A stretch of 64,000 nt of DNA from CAVXXB01 sp963765585 (GTDB lineage Bacteria; Calditrichota; Calditrichia; JAJRVZ01): NCBI GenBank assembly GCA_963765585.1, contig CAVXXB010000001.1:124001-188000 (forward strand), in the 5' to 3' direction. Every line of letters begins with the position of its first letter. The first letter of the stretch is position 1. The notes beneath the pieces are model-generated. The model was given only the letters and a program-made list of their open reading frames with translations, was not told where the DNA came from and ran no database searches. The position numbers were made by a program, and so were the translations under genes. Positions 1 to 8,921 of the stretch are shown here, in pieces.

Positions 1-2
1 AG

Positions 3-1001
3 CGGGTAAAGCAAATTGAAACCGCATGTCAGCGCGCCGAAAACCTAACACACCAGTTACTTGCATTCGGACGGCGTCAGATCCTCAAGCCGCAAACAAT
101 TAATCTAAACTCTTTAATATCAGATATGAATAAGATCGTCACCCATGTGGTTGGTGAAAGTGTTGAGTTGATATGCAATTTCGATTCTGAATTAGGATAT
201 ATAAAAGCCGATCCGGCTCAGATCGAACAGGTCGTTATGAACCTGGCAATAAATGCCAGGGAAGCAATGCCCGGGGGCGGCAAGTTAATCCTTGAGACCC
301 ATAATGCCGATATAGACCGGACAACTATGCGCCGGCATCCTGAAGCCAAATCCGGGAAGTATATCATGCTGGCTGTAAGCGATAATGGCCTTGGGATGGA
401 TAGAAAAACTCAGTCTCACATTTTTGAGCCGTTCTATACAACAAAAAGTGAGAACGAAGGGGCCGGTCTTGGTCTGGCAACTGTTTATGGTATTGTCAAA
501 CAAAGTGATGGATTTATCTGGGTATATAGTGAACCAAATCATGGATCTACCTTTCGCATTTACTTGCCCTTAATTGAGAAACCCGATGAGATTGAGAAAA
601 ATGCGGCGCCATCCACAAAGGACCTTCACGGTCATGAAACTGTCTTATTGGTTGAGGATGAAGAGGATGTTAGAACACTGGTAAAAGAATCGCTGGAGAT
701 GATGAATTATCGGGTGATCGCAGCTGCGAACGGAAAAGAAGCACTGGATTTATATAGTACCAATAATAATTCCATTGAGCTGGTACTTACTGATGTCATG
801 ATGCCGGTTATGGGCGGACGTGAGATGGTGGATAATTTATTAAAGATAAAGTCCACCTTGAAAATCATTTATATGTCAGGCTATACCGAGGATGCCATTG
901 TCCATAATGGCGTGCTGAAACCAGGTACACAATTTATTCAAAAACCATTTACACCTGTTATATTAATGCAAAAAGTGCGCGAAGTCCTGGATAAAAATTA
1001 G
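3..1001 (+). CDS. Hybrid sensor histidine kinase, 3' part (HATPase plus receiver)
   Basis: The reading frame is open to the left edge, so the 5' end lies outside the window; the first internal ATG (126) is inside the kinase and is not the true start. The visible order is the end of a dimerisation helix (LTHQLLAFGRRQ), an HK ATPase domain with N-box NLAINAREAM, G1 box DNGLGMD, F-box IFEPFYTTK and G2 box GAGLGLATVYG, then a C-terminal receiver domain with acidic pocket VEDEED and phospho-acceptor Asp in VLTDVMMP. The receiver is fused behind the kinase, so this is a hybrid kinase that probably autophosphorylates on an unseen His and passes phosphate to its own receiver or to another partner. 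The sensory domain and ligand cannot be seen. No output domain follows. Confidence 0.93.
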   Translation, partial: RVKQIETACQRAENLTHQLLAFGRRQILKPQTINLNSLISDMNKIVTHVVGESVELICNFDSELGYIKADPAQIEQVVMNLAINAREAMPGGGKLILETHNADIDRTTMRRHPEAKSGKYIMLAVSDNGLGMDRKTQSHIFEPFYTTKSENEGAGLGLATVYGIVKQSDGFIWVYSEPNHGSTFRIYLPLIEKPDEIEKNAAPSTKDLHGHETVLLVEDEEDVRTLVKESLEMMNYRVIAAANGKEALDLYSTNNNSIELVLTDVMMPVMGGREMVDNLLKIKSTLKIIYMSGYTEDAIVHNGVLKPGTQFIQKPFTPVILMQKVREVLDKN

Positions 1002-1035
1002 ATTTTATCCCAAATATATATCTTCGATTTTCTAC

Positions 1036-1854
1036 TTAGACCTTCTGCCATAAATCATGAAAGTGGTTTACCGGGCCATGTCCCTGTCCTATTTTATAGT
1101 CTGCTCCTGAAATAATCGCACCGTTTATATATTTTTTTGCCCGGGTAACAGCTTCTGACACACTGTATCCCCGTGCCATAAATGCGGCAATCGCAGATGA
1201 AAGTGTGCACCCTGTGCCATGGGTGTTGACGGAGTCGATGCGGGCGGCATCATACCAATAATTACGGTTTTTCCCGAGGACCAGACAATCGGGGCTTTCT
1301 TTCCCACTAAAATGCCCGCCTTTCAATAAGACCGCTGTTGATCCGTATTTTAGCAAATCATTGGCCGCACCTGTCATTTCTTCTTTATTATTAATTTTTC
1401 TTCCCAATAATACCTCCGCTTCAGGTATGTTGGGTGTAATAACACTGGCCAACGGAAGCATCTCGGATCTTAGGGCCTCTATTGCATTGTCCTGGAGCAA
1501 TTTATCTCCGCTTTTTGCTACCATTACCGGATCAACCACAACATTCTCAATTTTCCACTTTTTTATATGAGTTGCTACAACTTTAATAACCTCCGGTGTT
1601 TGTAACATCCCTATTTTAACTGCATCAACACCGATATCTTCAAGAACAGCATCGATCTGATCGGCAACCATCTGAGCTGGTATTTCATGAATCGCAGTTA
1701 CGGCAACTGTGTTTTGTGCTGTAAGTGCAGTAATAACTGACATGCCATAACATCCCAAAGCCGAAAATGTTTTCAAATCGGCCTGAATACCGGCACCGCC
1801 GCCACTATCCGAACCGGCGATGGTCAATGCACGGTAATATTTCTTTTTTTCCAT
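1036..1854 (-). CDS. thiD: Hydroxymethylpyrimidine/phosphomethylpyrimidine kinase ThiD
   Basis: A 272-residue ribokinase-family protein that phosphorylates HMP and then HMP-P to give HMP-PP for thiamine synthesis. The N-terminus GSDSGGGAGIQADLKTF is the typical ThiD substrate/phosphate loop; VDPVMVAKSGD lies mid-protein and NTHGTGCTLSSAIA forms the anion hole near the C-terminus. Length is normal for single-domain ThiD, with no fused ThiE. The start is supported by AAAGGA six bases before ATG. It lies downstream of thiM-thiE-thiL on the same strand, but a 305-base repeat-filled spacer separates it from thiL. It may therefore be the last gene of the riboswitch operon or have its own promoter. 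Confidence 0.96.
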   Translation of the reverse strand: MEKKKYYRALTIAGSDSGGGAGIQADLKTFSALGCYGMSVITALTAQNTVAVTAIHEIPAQMVADQIDAVLEDIGVDAVKIGMLQTPEVIKVVATHIKKWKIENVVVDPVMVAKSGDKLLQDNAIEALRSEMLPLASVITPNIPEAEVLLGRKINNKEEMTGAANDLLKYGSTAVLLKGGHFSGKESPDCLVLGKNRNYWYDAARIDSVNTHGTGCTLSSAIAAFMARGYSVSEAVTRAKKYINGAIISGADYKIGQGHGPVNHFHDLWQKV

Positions 1855-1891
1855 TATTTATCCTTTACTTATACCAACATGATAAAAAGGT

Positions 1892-1987
1892 AACCACAGA
1901 GCACACAGAGATATCCGTCATCCCTTCGGGGAACCTCCCGCTGATCCAGCACTCATTATCTGATTTTCACCACGAAGATCACGAAGG
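1892..1987. repeat. Period-9 degenerate intergenic repeat motifs
   Basis: CACAGAG recurs nine bases apart at 1895-1910, and CACGAA recurs nine bases apart at 1971-1985. Related reverse-complement units (TTCGTG spaced by nine) occur at 31284-31306. They lie in the thiL-thiD spacer, with no plausible coding potential. Confidence 0.6.
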
Positions 1988-1998
1988 AATATTATTAA

Positions 1999-2131
1999 AA
2001 ATGCCCAATGTAAAAATCCAAATGCCAAATCAATTATCAATGTCCAATAATAAATATTTACTATTATATTTAAGCATTTAATTTTGGGCATTCATTTGAC
2101 ATTCGGGCTTGGGCATTGGACATTTCTTCTT
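1999..2131. repeat. Dispersed ~130-bp AATGCC/GGCATT repeat, copy 1
   Basis: An intergenic block rich in AATGCC-, AATGTCC- and TATCAAT-type heptads in its left half and their complements (GGGCATT, TTGACATT, GGACATT) in its right half, so it can fold back on itself. A nearly identical copy in the same orientation lies at 31124-31255. The space between thiL and thiD is otherwise empty. Confidence 0.75.
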
Positions 2132-2159
2132 TTATCCCGTTTTCAGAGAACTCTAATTT

Positions 2160-3161
2160 CTATTTAAAGTGATCGTAACCATGTTCCTTGAACTGGACGG
2201 GCTTTTGATTATAATAGTATTTTAATTCACCGGATTTATTTGTGACTTGTCCGATATTATATAATTCCCGGCCAAATTTTGCTTCAAATTCCTGTGCAAT
2301 CCGTCTGCTCTTTGAGTGATCAATCGTGCATAATAAACAATAATCTTCACCACCGGTTACCGCTATTTCATACTCATTCCAGCCATGCTGCTTACATGTC
2401 ATTTTCATCTGATCAGAAAGCGGCAGTGATTCGATATTAATACCAATCCCATAGGTGGACTTTTGCATGATGCGCTGCAAATCTGAATCAATACCATCGG
2501 ATACATCGATCATGGCATTTACAGATTCCTGATTTGCCAGCCATTGCCCTTCTTCCAAATGGGGTTTCGGACGATTGTGCTGATCGATCAAAAATTGACC
2601 GGTTTTATCCGGTTTAATATCTCCGAGAAGGAGTTTAAGTCCTGCGCCCGAATCACCAATCGGGCCGGTAAGAAAAATATCATCGGCAGGTTTGGCATCT
2701 GATCTGTACTTAATCTGCTCTGTTTTCATTTTACCCAGTACAACAATATTTATGATCAGATGTTTTTGAGACTTTGTGGTATCCCCTCCCAATAGTTGTG
2801 TATTGCTCTGCTGTGCAAGCTGATGCAAACCACTAAAAAATGAATCCAGCCACTCGATTTCAATTTCAGGAGGTATCCCGATCGAAAGAAATGCGCTGGT
2901 TGGTGTACCACCCATAGCCGCAATATCACTTAGATTAACCGCCAGTGATTTATATCCCAAATCCTGCGGTGATATTTTATCTCTCAAGAAATGTGTGTCC
3001 TCTATGAGCAAATCGGTCGTAACCAGCTGTGACTCCCTTGAGTCGAGTTTTATTACGGCACAATCATCGCCGATACCGACCGTTCTCTCCGAAAGATTCT
3101 CGAGGAAACGGGGTGCGAACCTGTCAATTAATCCAAATTCACCAATTTCTTTAAGTTTCAT
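2160..3161 (-). CDS. thiL: Thiamine-monophosphate kinase ThiL
   Basis: A 333-residue ThiL that phosphorylates thiamine monophosphate to thiamine diphosphate, the last step of the pathway. The ATG at 3161 is chosen over an upstream in-frame start because MKLKEIGEFGLIDRF is the normal ThiL N-terminus and because it gives a 4-base ATGA overlap with the end of thiE. Motifs follow the PurM/ThiL family: GDDCAVI, TTDLLIEDTHF, SDIAAMGG, GGDTTKS, DVSDGIDSDLQ and GGEDYCLL, with metal-binding aspartates present. The overlap suggests translational coupling with thiE. Confidence 0.96.
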   Translation of the reverse strand: MKLKEIGEFGLIDRFAPRFLENLSERTVGIGDDCAVIKLDSRESQLVTTDLLIEDTHFLRDKISPQDLGYKSLAVNLSDIAAMGGTPTSAFLSIGIPPEIEIEWLDSFFSGLHQLAQQSNTQLLGGDTTKSQKHLIINIVVLGKMKTEQIKYRSDAKPADDIFLTGPIGDSGAGLKLLLGDIKPDKTGQFLIDQHNRPKPHLEEGQWLANQESVNAMIDVSDGIDSDLQRIMQKSTYGIGINIESLPLSDQMKMTCKQHGWNEYEIAVTGGEDYCLLCTIDHSKSRRIAQEFEAKFGRELYNIGQVTNKSGELKYYYNQKPVQFKEHGYDHFK

Positions 3162-3808
3162 GATTTCATTTTGTTTTTTGTTTGTGCGATGAGCAAAGCC
3201 AGCTCTTTTGCAGCCGATTCCGGATCGGAAGCGGAACAAATAGCTGAGACAGCGGCAACGCCATCTGCACCAGCTGTAATCATATCCGGTACATTATTTT
3301 TATTAATGCCGCCAATGGCTATCAACTTTTGTTTTGTCTGCCCGCGCAATTTTTGCAAACCGGCCAGACCCCACTCATTTATTGTATCGGTTTTCGTCGG
3401 TGTGCCAAATATGGTGCTCACACCAAGATAGTCTGCATCCAGTGCTTCCGCCTCCCTGGCCTGATCCATCGTCTCCACTGTAAGGCCGACAATGGCATCT
3501 GGTCCCATGATCCGACGCGCATCCTTATACGGCATATCACTTTGACCAACATGTACACCATCCGCATTACTGGCCAGGGCCACATCAACACGGTCATTGA
3601 TGATGAGTGGTACATTTCGCGGAGTCAAAATTTCTTTCACTTTTCTTGCAAGAGTAATATATTCAAGCGTCGAGCAATTTTTTTCCCGTAATTGTACCAC
3701 AGTAACGCCACCTTTAACCGCTCTAAGTACCACATCTTCGATCGGTCTGCCTCCGGATAAATCACGGTCGGTAACCAGGTAAAGACTCCAGTCAATCATC
3801 TGGTTCAT
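3158..3808 (-). CDS. thiE: Thiamine-phosphate synthase ThiE
   Basis: A 216-residue TIM-barrel enzyme that joins HMP-PP and thiazole phosphate to make thiamine monophosphate. Diagnostic stretches are VTVVQLREKNCST (pyrophosphate/HMP site), INDRVDVALASNADGVHVGQ, GVSTIFGTPTKTDT and the phosphate-binding AIGGINKNN. It overlaps thiM by four bases upstream and thiL by four bases downstream, so the three genes form one translationally coupled unit behind the TPP riboswitch. Confidence 0.97.
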   Translation of the reverse strand: MNQMIDWSLYLVTDRDLSGGRPIEDVVLRAVKGGVTVVQLREKNCSTLEYITLARKVKEILTPRNVPLIINDRVDVALASNADGVHVGQSDMPYKDARRIMGPDAIVGLTVETMDQAREAEALDADYLGVSTIFGTPTKTDTINEWGLAGLQKLRGQTKQKLIAIGGINKNNVPDMITAGADGVAAVSAICSASDPESAAKELALLIAQTKNKMKS

Positions 3809-4608
3809 CCATTCTCCACATTAAGTCGTTTGTCGATCATTTCTTCATCCATGAGATAAAGTGCATCCAAGAAATTCAACTGCAGGCTACCAGGTCCTGT
3901 CGATTTTTCCGCGGCGATTTCCCCTGCAATTCCCATAACAGCCATGGTATTTGCTGCGGCCAGTAATGGGACATCATTAACAGCAGCAAAGGCACCGGTT
4001 AATGCTGTTGCCGTACATCCCAAACCGGTAACTTTTGGCATCATTGAATGACCATTTGCAATTTTTATACTTTTCTCTGAATTCAAAACCACATCCACCG
4101 GACCGCTGACACTTACAGTACAATGATATTTTTTCGCTAATATTCGTGCCGCATCCGCCGCTGCCTCTGCACCATGCGTGCTGTCAACGCCCTTTGTGCT
4201 ACCTTCGGCATTGGCCAGTGAAAGAATTTCCGAACCATTTCCCCTGATAATAGTCGGCGCGGCAGCTGTCATCAGATCATGCACTGTATTGGTTCTAAGC
4301 GCTGTGGCACCAGCACCAACCGGATCGAGTATAATCGGAACACCTTTATTCTTTGCCGCCTTCACAGCCTTAGTCATCGACTGGATCCATTTTTCACTCA
4401 AGGTGCCAATATTTATAACCAGTGCCCCGGAGAAGGCCACCATATCCTCAACTTCTTCAATTGCATGTGCCATCACCGGTGAGGCACCTATAGAAAGAAG
4501 TGCATTGGCCGTCGTGTTCATGACGACATAGTTGGTAATATTGTGAACCAGAGGTGACTGACTGCGGATATTTTGCACGTCCTGCCAAACTTGCTTTGAA
4601 GTAATCAT
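3805..4608 (-). CDS. thiM: Hydroxyethylthiazole kinase ThiM
   Basis: A 267-residue salvage kinase that phosphorylates hydroxyethylthiazole. It carries the family N-terminus SPLVHNITNYVVMNTTANALLSIG (residues about 19-42), DPVGAGAT, GNGSEI and the catalytic Cys in VTGLGCTATALTGAF. It is the first gene after the TPP riboswitch, with the ATG about 15 bases beyond the riboswitch T-tract. A thiM-first operon signals salvage of the thiazole moiety, not its synthesis. Confidence 0.97.
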   Translation of the reverse strand: MITSKQVWQDVQNIRSQSPLVHNITNYVVMNTTANALLSIGASPVMAHAIEEVEDMVAFSGALVINIGTLSEKWIQSMTKAVKAAKNKGVPIILDPVGAGATALRTNTVHDLMTAAAPTIIRGNGSEILSLANAEGSTKGVDSTHGAEAAADAARILAKKYHCTVSVSGPVDVVLNSEKSIKIANGHSMMPKVTGLGCTATALTGAFAAVNDVPLLAAANTMAVMGIAGEIAAEKSTGPGSLQLNFLDALYLMDEEMIDKRLNVENG

Positions 4609-4621
4609 ATTTATTCCTCAT

Positions 4622-4666
4622 AAAAAAAATGCCGGCATCCTTTATCATGAATCCGGGAATGCGGCA
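4622..4666 (-). terminator. Intrinsic terminator of the TPP riboswitch
   Basis: On the minus strand TGCCGCATTCC (4666-4656) pairs with GGATGCCGGCA (4640-4630), with one small bulge per arm, followed by eight T residues (4629-4622) just before the thiM start. It directly follows the aptamer, so ligand-bound RNA should end here. Confidence 0.8.
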
Positions 4667-4671
4667 CTTAT

Positions 4672-4758
4672 ATTCGTTTCCCTGCGCAGGTATGATCCAG
4701 ATCAGGTTCCAGGAGTATAATCTCAGCCCTTGCATTCGATGAAAGGACACCCCCAACA
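4672..4758 (-). promoter_or_regulatory. TPP (THI-box) riboswitch aptamer
   Basis: The minus strand carries the conserved THI-box elements in order: GGGGTGTCC, then GGGCTGAGA, then ACCTGATCTGGATCATACC, then GCGCAGGGAA. These are the pyrimidine- and pyrophosphate-sensor helices of the TPP aptamer. It lies between a consensus promoter and thiM, with a terminator hairpin immediately downstream, so control by premature termination is the likely mode. The exact P1 boundaries are approximate. Confidence 0.95.
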
Positions 4759-4781
4759 GATGCTACTATATTTGTAGATTC

Positions 4782-4810
4782 AATATAACATCCTTGCCCT
4801 AAAGTGTCAA
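4782..4810 (-). promoter_or_regulatory. Sigma-70-type promoter of the thiamine operon
   Basis: The minus strand shows TTGACA (4810-4805), a 17-base spacer and TATATT (4787-4782), about 25 bases upstream of the riboswitch aptamer. Both boxes and the spacer are close to the sigma-70 consensus. Confidence 0.7.
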
Positions 4811-4825
4811 GAAGGGGCGATGTAG

Positions 4826-4890
4826 GGACACGGCATGTCAGAGACGTTGTACGAGGGCACGTGTCAAAACGTTATACGGGTGCCGTGTCC
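4826..4890. repeat. Inverted repeat with GGACACGGCA arms
   Basis: GGACACGGCA (4826-4835) is matched by TGCCGTGTCC (4881-4890) around a ~45-base loop. A perfect 20-base version of the same palindrome is found at 20657-20676, so this is a dispersed REP-like element lying just upstream of the thiamine promoter. Confidence 0.65.
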
Positions 4891-4985
4891 AAAGTTAAAA
4901 GAAAATAATTCGTACCATTTTTAAGACAAGGATGATTCTGATTATGTTTTTTTATGAAAACAATCAGGATGAAATCATTAAGGAT

Positions 4986-5030
4986 GTTAAAAATAAAAAG
5001 AGCGCAAAAATTTTCTTAATCTTTGCGCTC
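4986..5030 (-). terminator. Intrinsic terminator downstream of the 5120-5878 gene
   Basis: GAGCGCAAA (minus strand, 5030-5022) pairs perfectly with TTTGCGCTC (5008-5000), followed by TTTTTATTTTT. It lies about 90 bases after the stop of the secreted protein gene. The stem is made from the same GCGCAAAG-type motif seen as an intergenic repeat elsewhere. The rest of 4891-5119 holds nothing recognisable. Confidence 0.6.
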
Positions 5031-5119
5031 CCTGCGGTTATAAAATTGTATCAATCAGTCATTAAAAGTTATCCGGAAAAATTTAGCAAATACATACTAA
5101 CCGGATTTAAGAATAATTT

Positions 5120-5878
5120 TTATTCATCTTTTTTTACTTCTACCGAGGCAAGTTCAAACGTAACCTCATCGTAACCAAAAACACTCTGAATAAATCCGGT
5201 CAAACCAGAGCCTTCCAATTGGGTATGGGATTTAACCAGTCCAACTCTGGGCGCAAACCACTCGGTCATAATATTGGTGGATCCTTTTTCTGAAGTAATA
5301 TGCTGCCGGATCTTAAGACAGTTAAATTCGCCATAGGGTGTAAATACCTTTTCTTCCCCCAGAACCTCACCGCTAATGGTTAAATTGGTTGTATCCCCGT
5401 CTTCAGTCTCAAGCGCATGCCATTCCCAGGAATCACCGGCCTTCATGGGAAACGGAATTCGCAACACCGGTTCGACATATTTGATATCATTTCCGAAAAA
5501 CAAAAAAGCTTTCATTTCAGTCCGCTTTAAAAAGATCCCGTCGGACTCATTAACCAGTGTTTGCCGGTATTCCATATTTGGTGCATCATATGTCAATGTA
5601 ACACCATCTTCAAAACGGGTAAACTCCGCTTCCGTATCACCCACATTTGATTCAAAATGATATACTTTTTTTGTGTCAAACGGAAAATATTCCTTTCCAA
5701 ATTCCTTATTTGTCAATTCCTTTTCATAAGAAACCGGGGTAAGTGTGATTGGATTTACGGAAGTACTCAGGGAATATTCAACATCAGTCGCGACCAGCAT
5801 TTTACCCGTATCCTGAGCTGTAAGAATTCCTGAACTCATCACTAAAACTATCATAAACAAATTTTTTAGAATTTTCAT
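5120..5878 (-). CDS. Secreted TapB/DUF3108-like protein of unknown function
   Basis: A 252-residue protein with a Sec signal peptide (MKILKNLFMIVLVMSSGILTAQ). The mature part is beta-rich and contains a pattern common to uncharacterised periplasmic proteins: FPMKAGDSWEW, then YGEFNCLKIRQH, then TEWFAPRVGLVK. This resembles the TapB/DUF3108-like families, but that is pattern resemblance only and no enzymatic motif is seen. It is monocistronic, divergent from plsX and followed by its own hairpin terminator. Function unknown. Confidence 0.75.
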   Translation of the reverse strand: MKILKNLFMIVLVMSSGILTAQDTGKMLVATDVEYSLSTSVNPITLTPVSYEKELTNKEFGKEYFPFDTKKVYHFESNVGDTEAEFTRFEDGVTLTYDAPNMEYRQTLVNESDGIFLKRTEMKAFLFFGNDIKYVEPVLRIPFPMKAGDSWEWHALETEDGDTTNLTISGEVLGEEKVFTPYGEFNCLKIRQHITSEKGSTNIMTEWFAPRVGLVKSHTQLEGSGLTGFIQSVFGYDEVTFELASVEVKKDE

Positions 5879-6176
5879 TATATTTCTCCATGCATAATTT
5901 TTTTTAAAACGAATTTATTAGTGTTACAAATTCCCGAATTTTATTATGTTACCCTACCTGAATATTCTGATCTGAGCTGTTTGTTGCAATATTAAACATG
6001 TATATACATAGGTCAGCTAATAGCAACAATAATCTTGGTTTCAATAACTGTAATCAGAGCGTTATATGATATATATGAAATAATGTTTCCTTCTCCGACC
6101 GGATAGCTTGAATTTTGATCTTAGTTTTTTGTATCTTCTGAGGTTAACTCACTTTTACCAAAAACAGGGGATTTTA

Positions 6177-7226
6177 ATGGCCACCCGTATTGCAATAGAT
6201 GCGATGGGCGGAGATCATGCTCCGACTGAGATTATTCGTGGCGCGATATCTGCATCCAACAAATTGGATGATATAGTGATGTATTTAATCGGTGACCAAA
6301 AAACAATAGAGAAAGAACTGAAGGCCAACCAGGCCAGCTTTCCATTTGAGATTATTCATACAGACGAATGGATTGAAATGGATGAGGATCCTAAGGAGGC
6401 CGTTCGTTTAAAGGAAAATGCATCGATTAATATCGGCGCCCGCATGGTAAACGATAACCTGGTAGATGCCATTGTAAGTGCCGGCAATACAGGGGCAACC
6501 ATACTGGCCGCAGCACAGCATATTCCGGTAATTTCAGGAATAGAACGGACAGCCCTGGCGACTATATATCCCACCGCAAAGTTCGAGAAAACGAGACGTG
6601 GATTCGCTCTGATGCTGGATGTGGGCGCTACCTTGCATTGTACGCCGAGACAGTTGGTTCATTTTGCGTTTATGGGTAATTTTTACTTGTCTGAAGTCTT
6701 CGGTTTTAATCAACCGCGAATTGGGCTGCTGAATATCGGCGAGGAGGAGACCAAGGGTGGCAGCACACTTCGTCAAACGTATCAATTACTAAAACTGGCA
6801 GATGAGTTAAACTTTATCGGAAATGTGGAAGGAAAGGATATTCCCAAAGGTGTTGCGGATGTAATTGTAACCGAAGGATTTATGGGGAATGTGGTACTTA
6901 AGATGCTGGAAGGTGTTGCGGAGGTAATCAAGGAAACCGGCAAATATGCATTTAAGAAAAAACTGATGTGGAAAATTGCACTGACCCTTCTGTCACCTGG
7001 AATCCGCAAACTAAAACGAAAAACTGATTATACGGAATATGGCGGCGCACCAATTTTAGGTTTCAAAAAACTGGCCATTAAGGCCCATGGCCGGTCAAAT
7101 GCAAAGGCCATATCAAATGCAATAAAAGTAGCCGCAGACTCATCAAAACAAAATATATGTGAAAAAATAGAAGATTCCGTCGGGCGATTCAATTTGAAAC
7201 ATGCAGTAGATTTTGCCTCGGTGTGA
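6177..7226 (+). CDS. plsX: Phosphate acyltransferase PlsX
   Basis: A 349-residue PlsX that converts acyl-ACP to acyl-phosphate for phospholipid synthesis. The ATG at 6177 gives the family N-terminus MATRIAIDAMGGDHAPTEII and follows an AGGGGA ribosome site; an upstream in-frame extension is not family-like. Further marks are the DAIVSAGNTGA stretch, GFALMLDVGATLHCTP, GLLNIGEEETKG and the C-terminal YGGAPILGFKK. Neither rpmF nor fabH, frequent neighbours, is adjacent. The 298-base spacer before it shows no clear motif. Confidence 0.96.
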   Translation: MATRIAIDAMGGDHAPTEIIRGAISASNKLDDIVMYLIGDQKTIEKELKANQASFPFEIIHTDEWIEMDEDPKEAVRLKENASINIGARMVNDNLVDAIVSAGNTGATILAAAQHIPVISGIERTALATIYPTAKFEKTRRGFALMLDVGATLHCTPRQLVHFAFMGNFYLSEVFGFNQPRIGLLNIGEEETKGGSTLRQTYQLLKLADELNFIGNVEGKDIPKGVADVIVTEGFMGNVVLKMLEGVAEVIKETGKYAFKKKLMWKIALTLLSPGIRKLKRKTDYTEYGGAPILGFKKLAIKAHGRSNAKAISNAIKVAADSSKQNICEKIEDSVGRFNLKHAVDFASV

Positions 7227-7228
7227 TT

Positions 7229-8833
7229 TTATTTTCTTTGCCAGCGGCCGTTAAGTTGGATTTCCATAGGGGTATATTTTTGAATATATTCGGAAATGGC
7301 GTCACGTAATAAAATTCCCGTATATGCCACATTGGCTTCATTTACCTCTAATAAAAGATCCAGGCCGGAATTACCTTCTGCCAGATAATCCGTTGTTACA
7401 ACCCGGTATTCTTTTTCAGGATACAGAGGGTGATCGCCGACCTCAAAGTATGTTATTTTATTGCCGTCTTCCCGGGCCGGATCAAATTCAACCTTACCAC
7501 CGCCGATTGCCAAACCCGCACGATTTCCTGTTATTTTTGATTCAATCAACTGTTTTAAAAATTCACCCTTCATCTGAAAGACCACCAGTGTATTTCCAAA
7601 CGGCAATACTTTAAATAAATCCCGGCGGGTTATGGGGCCGGATTTAAGATCAGAACGGATTCCGCCAAAATTAGTCAATGAAAAATCTGACTGTGTCGCC
7701 TCGATCATCGCATCGCAAATGAGGTTGTTCATGGGTGATTCACCACGGCTGGAACGGGTCAGGGCGCCACGGCTGATTCCCAACACTTCATCATATCCCT
7801 TTTCCACTTCCATCTGTTTGGATTTGATATCCGCATATATCTTTTCATCCGGCCAGAATTCATCGGATGTAAGTAATAGCAGACCACTATCGCGGGCCGG
7901 AAGATCATATCCGGCAATTGTTTTGCTTTCACGATCCACATCAATTATGGCCAGACCAAGATTTCCACCATTGCCATAATTCTGGAAACAAAGCGTATGA
8001 TTCGATGGGTCTTCCCATGGTTCCTGATACCCACGGTGAATATGTCCGCCAAATAATATATCGATTCCGGTTACAAAGTGGGCCAATTCCATTGCATTTA
8101 AATAAGAAACCTTTACCGCTTTTTGGTCTATTGTTTCACTTAACGCCTGGTAACCTTCTTCGGTGTGGTATGGCAATCCCATATGAACCAGGGCAATAAC
8201 CAGATCCACATTTTGTTCACGCATGGTATTAACCGCCCGCTGTGCGGCTGGCGCTTCGGCAGTAAAATCAAGACCTTCAATATTCTTCGGGAAACTCATA
8301 TTTTCCGTAACTTCCGTTGTGATACCCAAAACCCCAATTTTAAGCCCGCCCCGGTTAATTATGGTATATGGCTTTACATGACTAAATACCTGATCGGTTG
8401 TTTTATCGATTAGATTTGCTGATAGAATTGGGAAATCGGCCATGCGGGTCAGATTGATAAAAACATCTTTCCCCAGATCAAAATCATGATTTCCGGCGCA
8501 TGCAGCATCATAGCCCACATCGTTCATATATTCAATAATCGCCTTTCCCTCTGTTTTAGTACCCAATGGGGTGCCCTGGAACATATCGCCGGAATCAAAG
8601 ACCAGAACAATATCACCATTTTCCGCGGCCATTTTTCGATATTTATAAATGATATTTGCAGCTGCAGCACCACCACCCAGAATCGGTGGAAAATCAGGGT
8701 TGAGAAAATCAGCTTCCTGTTCAGTAATTCCCCCGTGTAAATCATTGGTATAAAAAATAAATATTTTTTGATTATCTGCATTGCTGATAACAAAAAGAGA
8801 AAATACGATAATGAGAATAAATATATTTTTCAT
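7229..8833 (-). CDS. Secreted 5'-nucleotidase / UshA-family metallophosphatase
   Basis: A 534-residue exported enzyme with a signal peptide (MKNIFILIIVFSLFVISNA). The N-terminal calcineurin-like metallophosphoesterase domain has FYTNDLHGG, FDSGDMFQG, CAGNHDFDLG and GGHIHRG, supplying the two-metal site. The C-terminal 5'-nucleotidase domain has MNNLICDAM, LTNFGGIRSDL, LPFGNTLV and EGNSGLDLL. It probably dephosphorylates nucleotides in the periplasm for salvage. It converges on plsX with two bases between the stops. Exact substrate is not decidable (5'-nucleotidase, UDP-sugar hydrolase or cyclic phosphodiesterase). Confidence 0.92.
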   Translation of the reverse strand: MKNIFILIIVFSLFVISNADNQKIFIFYTNDLHGGITEQEADFLNPDFPPILGGGAAAANIIYKYRKMAAENGDIVLVFDSGDMFQGTPLGTKTEGKAIIEYMNDVGYDAACAGNHDFDLGKDVFINLTRMADFPILSANLIDKTTDQVFSHVKPYTIINRGGLKIGVLGITTEVTENMSFPKNIEGLDFTAEAPAAQRAVNTMREQNVDLVIALVHMGLPYHTEEGYQALSETIDQKAVKVSYLNAMELAHFVTGIDILFGGHIHRGYQEPWEDPSNHTLCFQNYGNGGNLGLAIIDVDRESKTIAGYDLPARDSGLLLLTSDEFWPDEKIYADIKSKQMEVEKGYDEVLGISRGALTRSSRGESPMNNLICDAMIEATQSDFSLTNFGGIRSDLKSGPITRRDLFKVLPFGNTLVVFQMKGEFLKQLIESKITGNRAGLAIGGGKVEFDPAREDGNKITYFEVGDHPLYPEKEYRVVTTDYLAEGNSGLDLLLEVNEANVAYTGILLRDAISEYIQKYTPMEIQLNGRWQRK

Positions 8834-8921
8834 TTCAAATCCGTGTGTGCGTAAAATTTTTGATGGATCTCCGTTGCAATAATTAAATCCGCTAAGGTCT
8901 AACTTGATCTGTTAATTATTT

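Noticed and set aside
1767..2081. Possible 104-residue plus-strand protein near thiD
   Set aside because: It runs antisense through thiD and then through repeat DNA; composition reflects the repeats.
4932..5174. Possible 80-residue plus-strand protein
   Set aside because: It overlaps the minus-strand terminator and the 3' end of the secreted-protein gene and has no family-like content or ribosome site.
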